From Omnitrophica bacterium RIFCSPLOWO2_01_FULL_45_10 (GTDB taxonomy: Bacteria; Omnitrophota; Gorgyraeia; 2-01-FULL-45-10): a stretch of DNA of 6,398 nt. Positions 1 to 5,854 of the stretch are shown here, piece after piece; the first letter of the stretch is position 1, and every line of letters starts with the position of its first letter. A program made the translations under genes and the position numbers. Where the stretch lies: positions 12,010-18,407 of the forward strand of contig MHFL01000045.1 in the NCBI GenBank assembly GCA_001804165.1, written 5' to 3'. The notes beneath the pieces were generated by a model, which had not been told where the DNA came from, did not search any database, and saw only the letters and a program-made list of their open reading frames with translations.

Positions 1-1
1 G

Positions 2-892
2 GCAAAGGTATACGGCACACAGAAGTTTTGCGACGGATTTTTTAAACTCTTTCATGAGAAGCCGAATTTTCAGGTCGTGAAGACAGGCGATAAATTGAAT
101 GTAGGCAAAAGGGCTCTTACCTTTATAGAAGCGCCTATGATTCATTGGCCCGACAGCATGTTCACCTATTGCCGGGAAGAAGAACTCCTCATGCCGAATG
201 ACGCCTTCGGACAACACTACGCGTCGAGCCAGCGTTTTAACGACGAAGTTGATGAATTCGGGCTCATGGCCGAAGCGGCAAAATATTACGCTAACATACT
301 CTGGCCGTTCAGCTCGCTCATACTGAAGAAGATAGAAGAGATCAAGGGCTTGAATATTCCGATAAACATGATAGCGCCAAGCCACGGCATAATCTGGCGC
401 AAAGCCCCTACGAAGATAATAAATTCTTATGTATCGTGGGCAAAGAATGACACCATTCAAAAGGTTGTAGTGGCCTATGAGACGATGTGGGGCTCGACAG
501 AGAAAATGGCCAAAAGAATAACGGAGGGCTTGACCGATTCAGGTATAGATGTTAAACTATTCGACGTCGGGTGTTCGGACAGGACAGAGGTAATTAAAGA
601 GATGCTCGACGCGAAAGGTTTTATCATCGGTTCATCAACTCATGATAATGACATGCTCCCTACGATTAACGGTTTTTTACATTTTTTAAAGGGCTTAAAG
701 CCGAAAAATAGGTTGGGGTTCGCGTTCGGCTCGTTCGGATGGGCAGGCGGAGCCGTCAGTTCCGTAGAAAAAATCATGAAAGAAACAGGGATAGAGATCG
801 CCATGCCGCCTCTTTCCGTGAAATATGATCCGGACGAGAATGATTTGAGAGCCTGTTATGAAACGGGATTGAATTTTGGAAAAAAAGTTTGA
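2..892 (+). CDS. fprA: Flavodiiron protein (FprA / rubredoxin:oxygen oxidoreductase family), 5'-truncated by window edge
   Basis: A-type flavoprotein predicted to reduce O2 to water (and/or NO to N2O) in the cytoplasm, taking electrons from rubredoxin-like donors. The open frame runs in from position 2, and family-like sequence (KLFHEKPNFQVVKTGD) precedes the GTG at 77, so that GTG is internal and the real start lies outside. 296 codons are visible of roughly 390-400 usual for the family. The end of the metallo-beta-lactamase-like domain carries three expected diiron ligands: His in APMIHWPDS (143-145), Asp in NDAFGQH (200-202) and His in APSHGIIW (383-385). The flavodoxin domain starts near 461 with the FMN phosphate loop YETMWGST (476-499) and continues with SSTHDND and FAFGSFGWAGG. 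The first ligand motif (HxExD) is off-window. The next gene, a desulforedoxin-like protein 15 nt downstream, is a plausible redox partner. Family assignment is firm; preference for O2 versus NO is unknown. Confidence 0.95.
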   Translation, partial: AKVYGTQKFCDGFFKLFHEKPNFQVVKTGDKLNVGKRALTFIEAPMIHWPDSMFTYCREEELLMPNDAFGQHYASSQRFNDEVDEFGLMAEAAKYYANILWPFSSLILKKIEEIKGLNIPINMIAPSHGIIWRKAPTKIINSYVSWAKNDTIQKVVVAYETMWGSTEKMAKRITEGLTDSGIDVKLFDVGCSDRTEVIKEMLDAKGFIIGSSTHDNDMLPTINGFLHFLKGLKPKNRLGFAFGSFGWAGGAVSSVEKIMKETGIEIAMPPLSVKYDPDENDLRACYETGLNFGKKV

Positions 893-907
893 AAGGGGGT
901 GTTAATT

Positions 908-1066
908 ATGGCGAAGAAGATAAGGAAGAGAGCAAAAAAAGCCAAGAGCGCACCGAGATATCACTGTAACGCATGCGGACTTGTGATAAGCGTTGATGAG
1001 GCCTGTGGCTGCATTGATGCCTGCGACATAATCTGCTGCGGCGAGCAGATGAAAGAGAAAAAATAA
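908..1066 (+). CDS. Small seven-cysteine desulforedoxin-like protein (52 aa)
   Basis: A 52-residue protein. A lysine/arginine-rich tail (MAKKIRKRAKKAKSAP) is followed by a compact cysteine domain: Cys20-x2-Cys23-Gly, then Cys33, Cys35 and Cys39, and finally Cys43-Cys44-Gly-x-x-Met. The Y-x-C-x2-C-G start and CCGxxM end match desulforedoxin and the N-terminal domain of desulfoferrodoxin, where these four cysteines hold one Fe(SCys)4 centre. The segment between, with CGC and a further Cys, is not part of the classical desulforedoxin motif. The start is ATG at 908, preceded by a strong AAAGGGGGT ribosome-binding site (892-900). It sits 15 nt after the flavodiiron gene, so co-transcription and a role as electron donor to it are likely inferences. 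It could instead be a zinc-binding protein. That it is a real gene is well supported; the exact function is not. Confidence 0.85.
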   Translation: MAKKIRKRAKKAKSAPRYHCNACGLVISVDEACGCIDACDIICCGEQMKEKK

Positions 1067-1067
1067 C

Positions 1068-1130
1068 CTTGAAATTTTCTCTGTAAAATTTCAAGATGGC
1101 CATGTTAAAATTTCACAGAGGAAATTTTAA
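1068..1130. repeat. Nested palindrome: two perfect hairpins with complementary loops around ATGGCCAT
   Basis: Hairpin 1 (1068-1095) has a perfect 11-bp stem, CTTGAAATTTT/AAAATTTCAAG, with loop CTCTGT. Hairpin 2 (1105-1130) has a perfect 10-bp stem, TTAAAATTTC/GAAATTTTAA, with loop ACAGAG, the reverse complement of the first loop. The two are placed symmetrically about the palindrome ATGGCCAT (1096-1103). Positions 1069-1130 therefore also form one 62-nt inverted repeat: 26 of 31 positions are Watson-Crick pairs, two are G-U and three are mismatches. It fills most of the gap between the desulforedoxin-like and ferritin-like genes. No T-run follows either hairpin, so a standard terminator is unlikely. 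It could be a small mobile or REP-like repeat, an mRNA processing or stability element, or a regulator site. Confidence 0.85.
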
Positions 1131-1143
1131 TATTAACCTTAAA

Positions 1144-1150
1144 AAGGAGG
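1144..1150 (+). promoter_or_regulatory. Strong Shine-Dalgarno that fixes the ferritin-like start at 1159
   Basis: AAGGAGG lies 8 nt before ATG 1159. The in-frame upstream ATG at 1096 is inside the palindrome and has no ribosome-binding site, so the longer 180-residue reading is rejected. Confidence 0.85.
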
Positions 1151-1158
1151 CGTTAAAG

Positions 1159-1638
1159 ATGGGGAAAAAATCTAGAGAAGTAGCGGGTGTAGATTTGAAG
1201 GATTTGATCAAAGATTTGGACAGGGCATACTGCGATGAGTGGCTCGCGTTCTATGCATACTGGTATATGTCACAGTCAGTAGAAGGTCGGGGTTACGAGG
1301 ATATGTCTGAGTTTTTGGGTAAGATAGCCAAAGACGAACTTGAGCACGCGCAGGAACTGGCGGAGCGAATAATAGAATTGGGCGGGCTCCCTACGAATAA
1401 ACCGTCAAGTCTGGATAAGGGCTCAAACGCGGCGTATCCGGGCGTAATGACGAACCTATCCGATTACAAAGAGATAATAAAGATTGTTATGGATGCGGAA
1501 GGAGGAGCGATCGAGGTCTATAACAAATTGGCAAAAAAGACCTTTGGCAAGGACCACGACACGTACCAGCTTGTGACGCATATAATGGGCGAAGAGATAA
1601 CGCACGAGGAGATGTTCGAGAACCTGCTGGAGAAATAA
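1159..1638 (+). CDS. Ferritin-like diiron protein (bacterioferritin/Dps-like superfamily), 159 aa
   Basis: A four-helix-bundle ferritin-like protein, probably a cytoplasmic ferroxidase that stores iron or consumes peroxide. Visible diiron ligands follow the bacterioferritin order: Glu27 (DEWLAFYAYWY), Glu60 and His63 (DELEHA), Glu114 (DAEGGAIEVY), and Glu146 and His149 (EEITHEE). The spacing Glu27 to Glu60 is 33 residues, as in bacterioferritin. The residue matching the bacterioferritin haem ligand Met52 (the residue after Glu in DEMxHA) is Leu61 here, so haem binding of the usual kind is unlikely. An insert of about ten residues with PTNKPSSLDKG and AAYPG lies between helices 2 and 3. The length of 159 suits a bacterioferritin or Dps-like subunit, and no rubredoxin domain is attached, unlike rubrerythrin. 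The glutaredoxin-like gene follows after 22 nt. The ferritin-like fold is firm; the subfamily is less so. Confidence 0.88.
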   Translation: MGKKSREVAGVDLKDLIKDLDRAYCDEWLAFYAYWYMSQSVEGRGYEDMSEFLGKIAKDELEHAQELAERIIELGGLPTNKPSSLDKGSNAAYPGVMTNLSDYKEIIKIVMDAEGGAIEVYNKLAKKTFGKDHDTYQLVTHIMGEEITHEEMFENLLEK

Positions 1639-1660
1639 CATTGAATAGGAGATTTTACCC

Positions 1661-1897
1661 GTGAGTAAGAAAGTTACGGTTTACAGCACGCCTACGTGCC
1701 CATACTGCGTGAGGGCGAAGCAGTTCCTGAAGGAGAACAATATAGAGTTTGAGGATATAGATGTTTCCACGGATGACGTGAAGGCTCAGGAGATGATGTC
1801 GAAGTCGGGGCAGATGGGCGTACCTGTTTTGGACATCGACGGTCAAATCATTGTCGGCTTCGAGAGGGGAAAGATCAAAGAGGCATTGGGGATTTAA
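1661..1897 (+). CDS. Glutaredoxin-like / NrdH-type thiol-disulfide redoxin (78 aa)
   Basis: A single thioredoxin-fold protein with the CPYC active site at residues 13-16 (STPTCPYCVRAKQFL), the cis-proline loop GVPVLDIDG, and the C-terminal GFERGKIKEAL segment typical of short bacterial glutaredoxin-like (YruB/NrdH-type) proteins. It would shuttle electrons as a cytoplasmic dithiol, for example to peroxide-reducing enzymes, ribonucleotide reductase or oxidised proteins. The start is GTG 1661, with AGGAG at 1647-1651 nine bases upstream. The full-length fold begins directly at the first beta strand (KVTVYST), which supports this start. The flavoprotein disulfide reductase gene begins 17 nt downstream and is the obvious reductant. 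No glutathione-specific feature can be judged from sequence alone. Confidence 0.9.
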   Translation: MSKKVTVYSTPTCPYCVRAKQFLKENNIEFEDIDVSTDDVKAQEMMSKSGQMGVPVLDIDGQIIVGFERGKIKEALGI

Positions 1898-1914
1898 ATA
1901 AGAGGTTTTAAACG

Positions 1915-2820
1915 ATGTACGACCTCATTATTATCGGCGCCGGGCCTGCGGGCATAACGGCAAGCGTCTACGCCGCGCGCAAGCGCCTTAATTTTATGGT
2001 CATAACAAAGGACATAGGCGGCCAGACCGCGTGGTCGGGCGACATAGAGAATTATACGGGATATCAGTTCATTACCGGGCCGGAACTGACAGTGAAATTC
2101 GAAGAGCATATGCGGCGGTATAACGTGCAGATGAGGGAAGACGAAGAGATTATTAAACTCCAAAAGATGGGCTCATCCGTATGGCTCAAGACCGCGAAAG
2201 GCGAAGAGTGCGAGGCGAAGACAGCGATAATCGCGTCCGGAAAAACTTCACGTGAATTGAATGTGCCGGGTGAAAAAGAATTTAAAAATAGGGGCCTGAC
2301 CTATTGCGCGACCTGCGATGCGCCTCTTTTTGCGGGAAAAGAAGTGGCTGTCATTGGCGGAGGAAATTCCGGATTGGATGCCGCCCTGCAATTAATGAAA
2401 ATAGCGAAACATATTTATTTAATCAATATTACGCCGTCTCTTACAGGGGATCCTATCATGCAGGAGAAGGTCTCGGAATCCGAGCTTGTCACGGTAATGA
2501 ATTACACTAAGGTGACATCTGTATTCGGTGATAAATTTGTCACAGGCGTTCGCGTGAAAAGGGAAGAGAAAGACGAGATGCTGAAAGTGCAAGGGATATT
2601 TGTAGAGATAGGGCTCGTTCCTAATTCAAAATTCGTAGAAGGCGTTGAGAAGAATGAATGGGGTGAGATAAAGGTCAATCCCTATAATGAAACCAATGTC
2701 CTCGGCATATTCGCGGCCGGCGACGTAACCGATGTGCCGGAGAAACAGATAGTGATAGCCGCCGGAGAAGGCTCCAAGGCGGCCCTCGGAGTATTCAAGT
2801 ATCTGAATCATCTTAGATGA
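1915..2820 (+). CDS. trxB: Thioredoxin reductase-like flavoprotein, AhpF-type NAD(P)H domain
   Basis: A 301-residue FAD- and pyridine-nucleotide-dependent disulfide reductase of the low-molecular-weight TrxR family. The FAD motif GAGPAG is at residues 8-13, the redox centre CATC at 131-134, the nucleotide-binding GGGNSG at 148-153, and the second FAD motif GIFAAGD at 264-270. After the nucleotide motif, the usual NADPH-selecting HRRxxxR of bacterial TrxB is absent; the stretch reads LINITPSLTGDP. Together with GGGNSG, GIFVEIGLVPN and KQIVIAAGEGSKAAL, this resembles the C-terminal part of alkyl hydroperoxide reductase AhpF, which prefers NADH. The N-terminal double thioredoxin fold of AhpF is missing, but the neighbouring CPYC redoxin could replace it. 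ATG 1915 has AGAGG at 1901-1905. The stop codon overlaps the start of the next gene (ATGA). It is a disulfide reductase with high certainty; NADH preference is inference. Confidence 0.93.
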   Translation: MYDLIIIGAGPAGITASVYAARKRLNFMVITKDIGGQTAWSGDIENYTGYQFITGPELTVKFEEHMRRYNVQMREDEEIIKLQKMGSSVWLKTAKGEECEAKTAIIASGKTSRELNVPGEKEFKNRGLTYCATCDAPLFAGKEVAVIGGGNSGLDAALQLMKIAKHIYLINITPSLTGDPIMQEKVSESELVTVMNYTKVTSVFGDKFVTGVRVKREEKDEMLKVQGIFVEIGLVPNSKFVEGVEKNEWGEIKVNPYNETNVLGIFAAGDVTDVPEKQIVIAAGEGSKAALGVFKYLNHLR

Positions 2821-3479
2821 ACCCCGCCGTAACTCAAGTTTTAATCTCCAGCTATAATAAAATCAAACCGCAAATAAAAAGAAGGCTCGCTGATTTTCGC
2901 GATCTTCGTAAGGGCGAAGAAGAGGATATATTTCAGGAACTTTGTTTTTGCCTGTTCACCCCTCAATCGAAAGCCACCTCTTGCGACAGCGCTGTAAGGG
3001 CCTTGAAAAGAAAAGGGTTGCTTATTAAAGGCCGCGAAGGCGCGATAAAAAAGTGTCTTAAGGGCCTCGTGAGGTTTCATAATAAGAAGGCGGAATATCT
3101 CGTAGGAGCAAGAAAACTCTTTACCTTAAGCCATGCAAAAGGCGGGTCCGCAATTGATATTAAAGGAAAACTGGACATATTCGACTCGTTCAAGACCAGA
3201 GAATGGTTAGTGGATAATGTAAAAGGTTTGGGATACAAGGAGGCGAGCCATTTTTTGAGGAATATAGGCCTCGGCAAAGGCCTGGCGATACTCGATGTGC
3301 ATATATTGAAGAATCTTAAGAGATATGGAGTTCTAAAAAAGATTCCGGCGTCGCTGACAAAAAAGACATATCTGGAAATCGAAGAGAAGATGAGGAGATT
3401 CTCTAAAAAGATAGGCATCCCACTCGAAGAGTTGGACCTTCTCTTATGGGCAAGCGAAACAGGATTTATATTCAAATAA
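2817..3479 (+). CDS. ogg: N-glycosylase/DNA lyase, Ogg2 (archaeal-type 8-oxoguanine DNA glycosylase) family
   Basis: A 220-residue helix-hairpin-helix base-excision repair enzyme predicted to remove 8-oxoguanine and cleave the abasic site. The catalytic lysine is Lys141 in GLGYKEASHFLRNIG and the catalytic aspartate Asp160 in LAILDVHILKNL, both as in the Ogg2 family known from Methanocaldococcus and Sulfolobus. The C-terminus ends in WASETGFIFK. Trp211 and terminal Lys220 are nine residues apart, matching as I recall the Trp198/Lys207 pair that contacts the flipped base in the M. jannaschii enzyme. The ATG overlaps the upstream reductase TGA by four bases with no clear ribosome-binding site, indicating translational coupling. 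It is the last gene of the oxidative-stress cluster; the pgk promoter starts within six bases of its stop, and no terminator is visible between them. Confidence 0.92.
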   Translation: MNPAVTQVLISSYNKIKPQIKRRLADFRDLRKGEEEDIFQELCFCLFTPQSKATSCDSAVRALKRKGLLIKGREGAIKKCLKGLVRFHNKKAEYLVGARKLFTLSHAKGGSAIDIKGKLDIFDSFKTREWLVDNVKGLGYKEASHFLRNIGLGKGLAILDVHILKNLKRYGVLKKIPASLTKKTYLEIEEKMRRFSKKIGIPLEELDLLLWASETGFIFK

Positions 3480-3484
3480 AACCG

Positions 3485-3514
3485 TTGACAAGGCAGGGTT
3501 GAGGTTATTATAAT
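3485..3514 (+). promoter_or_regulatory. Consensus sigma-70 type promoter for pgk-tpiA-secG
   Basis: TTGACA (3485-3490) and TATAAT (3509-3514) are both exact consensus hexamers separated by 18 bp. Initiation near 3520-3522 would give a leader of about 17 nt with AAGGAG (3527-3532) before ATG 3538. The arrangement implies strong constitutive expression independent of the upstream cluster. Confidence 0.85.
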
Positions 3515-3537
3515 CGTATATCACCGAAGGAGAAGGT

Positions 3538-4722
3538 ATGGCGAAGAAGACGATTAAAGATATAGATTTGAAAGGGAAGCGCGTCCTGATACGGGTTGAT
3601 TTTAACGTGCCGCTTGATGACAAATTGAATATAACCGATGACACCAGAATCAGGGCGAGCCTTCCTACTATAAAGTATGCCTTAGATAATGGCGCGAAAA
3701 TCATATTGATGAGTCACCTGGGAAGGCCGGACGGTAAGGTGAATGAGGGTTTAAGACTTTTGCCTGTTGCGAAGCGGTTGGAGGAACTTTTAAAAAAGCC
3801 CGTCCTTGCGCTAAAGGACTGTATTGGAGATCATGTCAAGATGCATGTTCAGGCCATGAAGGACGCGGATATAATTTTGCTTGAGAATCTAAGGTTTCAC
3901 GCTGAGGAAGAGAAGAATAACCCGGATTTCGCCAGAGAATTAGCATCTTTGGGCGAGGTCTTCGTGAACGACGCGTTCGGTACCGCCCATCGCGCTCACG
4001 CCTCTACCGAAGGGGCGACTCATTACCTTCCGTCAGTTGCCGGATTTTTATTAGAGAAAGAGATTGAATATTTAGGCAGGGCCATAGAAAATCCTAAGAG
4101 ACCCTTTGTGGCCATACTCGGCGGCGCAAAGGTCAGGGACAAGATAAAGGTCATAGATAATTTACTGGATAAAGTTGACGCCCTGATTGTAGGGGGTGGT
4201 ATGGCATACACATTTTTGAAGGCCAAAGGTAAGGAGATAGGCGCGTCAAAATTGGATAAGGATGGATTCGACACAGCAAAGGCCGCCCTTGAAAAGGCGG
4301 GAAAGAAGAAGATACCGTTCCTTTTGCCCGTAGATAACGTCATCGCGGAAAAGGCCGAAGAAGGCGCGAATAGAAAAATCGTTGGCGAGAATATACCCGC
4401 AGGATGGATAGGGCTTGATATAGGCCCCGAGACGATTAAGTTATTTCAGGAAAGATTAAAGACAGCGAAAACAGTTATATGGAACGGGCCCTTGGGCGTC
4501 TTTGAGATTGATAAGTTCGCCGAGGGCACAAAGGAGATCGCTAAATTTCTTGCTGGACTAAAAGGTGTAACGACGATAATTGGCGGCGGCGATACGGCCG
4601 CGGCAATGTCTAAATTCAAACTGGAAGATAAGATGACTCACATCTCGACAGGCGGCGGCGCATCGCTCGAATATTTAGAAGGAAGAGGCCTGCCGGGGAT
4701 AGATGCCCTGAACGATAAATAA
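3538..4722 (+). CDS. pgk: Phosphoglycerate kinase
   Basis: A glycolytic enzyme that interconverts 1,3-bisphosphoglycerate + ADP and 3-phosphoglycerate + ATP in the cytoplasm. The 394-residue length is normal and all landmark motifs are present in order: RVDFNVPL with the substrate-binding Asp/Asn, [20 protein letters not shown], the [12 protein letters not shown] segment, GGAKVRDKI at the start of the nucleotide-binding domain, [20 protein letters not shown], and the Gly-rich GGGDTAAA and [13 protein letters not shown] loops near the C-terminus. ATG 3538 has an ideal AAGGAG five bases upstream, downstream of a consensus promoter. Its TAA (4720-4722) lies within the left arm of a hairpin that also covers the tpiA start. 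It is the first gene of the pgk-tpiA-secG operon. No gap gene is visible upstream, although gap-pgk-tpi is the usual order in many bacteria. Confidence 0.98.
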   Translation: MAKKTIKDIDLKGKRVLIRVDFNVPLDDKLNITDDTRIRASLPTIKYALDNGAKIILMSHLGRPDGKVNEGLRLLPVAKRLEELLKKPVLALKDCIGDHVKMHVQAMKDADIILLENLRFHAEEEKNNPDFARELASLGEVFVNDAFGTAHRAHASTEGATHYLPSVAGFLLEKEIEYLGRAIENPKRPFVAILGGAKVRDKIKVIDNLLDKVDALIVGGGMAYTFLKAKGKEIGASKLDKDGFDTAKAALEKAGKKKIPFLLPVDNVIAEKAEEGANRKIVGENIPAGWIGLDIGPETIKLFQERLKTAKTVIWNGPLGVFEIDKFAEGTKEIAKFLAGLKGVTTIIGGGDTAAAMSKFKLEDKMTHISTGGGASLEYLEGRGLPGIDALNDK

Positions 4723-4742
4723 AATTTACGCGCAAATTTTAT
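4719..4742 (+). promoter_or_regulatory. A/T-only hairpin joining the pgk stop codon and tpiA start codon
   Basis: A perfect 9-bp stem, ATAAAATTT/AAATTTTAT, with loop ACGCGC. The pgk TAA (4720-4722) is in the left arm. The right arm ends on the first two bases of the tpiA ATG (4741-4743). There is no Shine-Dalgarno sequence before tpiA. A ribosome finishing pgk would open the stem, so this could couple tpiA translation to pgk. The AAATTT core and six-base loop resemble the two hairpins at 1068-1130. Confidence 0.7.
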
Positions 4743-5496
4743 GAGAAAAATCATTATAGCCGGAAACTGGAAGATGAACAAAACCATACCGGAGTCGATA
4801 GAATTGGCTAATCTTTTAAAGCGTTCCTTATACGACACAAGCGAGGTAGAAATAGTCATCTGTCCTCCGTTCACATCTCTCTCTGACGTGGGAGAAGTGA
4901 TTATGGATTCGAATATAAAACTCGGCGCTCAGGACGTTCACTGGGAAAAAGAGGGCGCGTTCACAGGCGAGGTCTCTTGCGCCATGCTCAAAAGCGCGGG
5001 TTGCGTTTATGTTATAATAGGACATTCTGAAAGGCGGCAGTATTTCACAGAGACGAACGGGACCGTGAACAAAAAGGCGAAAGCCGTTTTGAAAGAGGGC
5101 TTAAGGCCCATAGTCTGCGTTGGTGAAAATCTGGAAGAAAGAAAAAAGGGCCGGGCATTTGAGATTGTTAAGGACCACATAGTGAATTCCCTTTCAGGAA
5201 TACCTAATGAAGATATGCTGAAGGTTACGATAGCATATGAACCCGTTTGGGCCATTGGGACAGGCGTTAATGCCACTAAGGATGAGGCCGAAGAGATGCA
5301 TAAATACATAAGAGGATTATTGACTGAGATGTACGATAAGGAGCTGGCAGGCGAAGTCAGGATTCAGTATGGCGGCAGCGTTAAGCCGGATAATATCAGG
5401 GAACTGATTTCCGAACCCGACGTCGATGGAGCATTGGTCGGAGGGGCGAGTCTAAAGGCGGATAGTTTTACAGATATAGTTAAGAATTGTTTATAA
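4741..5496 (+). CDS. tpiA: Triosephosphate isomerase
   Basis: Interconverts dihydroxyacetone phosphate and glyceraldehyde 3-phosphate; a cytoplasmic TIM barrel, normally dimeric. The 251-residue length is typical. Catalytic residues are in place: Lys11 in AGNWKMNKT, His95 in IIGHSERR and Glu167 in IAYEPVWAIGTG, the last being also the start of the flexible loop 6. Phosphate-binding loops QYGGSVKPDN and GALVGGASL follow. The N-terminus MRKIIIAGNWKMNK matches the family exactly, so ATG 4741 is the true start even though no Shine-Dalgarno motif precedes it and the codon sits at the foot of a hairpin. It begins 18 nt after the pgk stop and is followed by secG after 15 nt, so expression most likely depends on the pgk promoter. 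No anomaly is seen in the protein. Confidence 0.98.
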   Translation: MRKIIIAGNWKMNKTIPESIELANLLKRSLYDTSEVEIVICPPFTSLSDVGEVIMDSNIKLGAQDVHWEKEGAFTGEVSCAMLKSAGCVYVIIGHSERRQYFTETNGTVNKKAKAVLKEGLRPIVCVGENLEERKKGRAFEIVKDHIVNSLSGIPNEDMLKVTIAYEPVWAIGTGVNATKDEAEEMHKYIRGLLTEMYDKELAGEVRIQYGGSVKPDNIRELISEPDVDGALVGGASLKADSFTDIVKNCL

Positions 5497-5511
5497 AAGA
5501 GGAGCGCGCTT

Positions 5512-5841
5512 ATGTTATACGGGATAGTCATTACTATACACGTGATCGTCTCATTGGTTCTAATAGCAGTAATCTTATTGCAGGCAGGAAGGGGCGGGGG
5601 CTTAAGCGAATCTTTTGGAGGCAGTTCTACGCAGACCATATTCGGCACTAAGACGCCGGTTTTCCTGACGCGCGCGACAGCCGCCGCGGCTATTATATAC
5701 ATAATAACGTGCTTAACGTTAGCCGTCATGACGGGCCATAAAGGAAGGTCGCTCGTGTCGAAGGAGAACGTAGCCGCGCCCGGGACGCCTGGCGCGAAAA
5801 AACCCTTCCAGCCGTTGCCCGAAGAGCCCTTGGATTTTTGA
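5512..5841 (+). CDS. secG: Preprotein translocase subunit SecG
   Basis: The small inner-membrane subunit of the SecYEG translocon that stimulates protein export. The 109 residues show the family plan. A first membrane helix (residues about 3-23, GIVITIHVIVSLVLIAVILL) leads into the conserved QAGRGGGLSESFGGSS cytoplasmic loop with FGTKTPVFLTRAT. A second helix follows (about 56-74, AAAAIIYIITCLTLAVM). The roughly 35-residue Ala/Pro/Lys-rich hydrophilic tail (VAAPGTPGAKKPFQPLPEE) is variable in the family. ATG 5512 has AGAGGAG at 5498-5504. Placement directly after tpiA is a widespread bacterial arrangement and supports the call. It appears to be the last gene transcribed from the pgk promoter before the repeat region, although no T-tailed terminator occurs until 5995. 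Confidence 0.95.
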   Translation: MLYGIVITIHVIVSLVLIAVILLQAGRGGGLSESFGGSSTQTIFGTKTPVFLTRATAAAAIIYIITCLTLAVMTGHKGRSLVSKENVAAPGTPGAKKPFQPLPEEPLDF

Positions 5842-5854
5842 TTTTAGATTAAAG

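Noticed and set aside
77..892. GTG at 77 as the start of the flavodiiron gene
   Set aside because: The frame is open to the window edge and the upstream codons match the family, so the gene is simply cut off by the window.
1068..1095. Hairpin 1 as an intrinsic terminator after the desulforedoxin-like gene
   Set aside because: It is not followed by a T-run on either strand and its stem is A/T-rich.
906..1103. Minus-strand reading frame of 65 codons over the desulforedoxin-like gene
   Set aside because: Its start is a mirror effect of the palindrome, and the rest is antisense to a well-supported gene with a strong ribosome-binding site.
1096..1158. Upstream ATG 1096 giving a 180-residue ferritin-like protein
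   Set aside because: The extension is encoded by the palindrome and has no ribosome-binding site, whereas ATG 1159 has a perfect AAGGAGG.
3077..3475. Minus-strand reading frame of 132 codons opposite the Ogg2 gene
   Set aside because: It is antisense to a gene with intact catalytic motifs and shows no recognisable domain.
5013..5018. TATAAT inside tpiA as an internal promoter for secG
   Set aside because: No acceptable -35 hexamer lies 15-19 bp upstream, and the sequence is explained by the conserved VIIGHSERR coding region.
5364..5729. Minus-strand reading frame of 121 codons across tpiA-secG
   Set aside because: It spans two conserved genes in antisense and has no recognisable motif.
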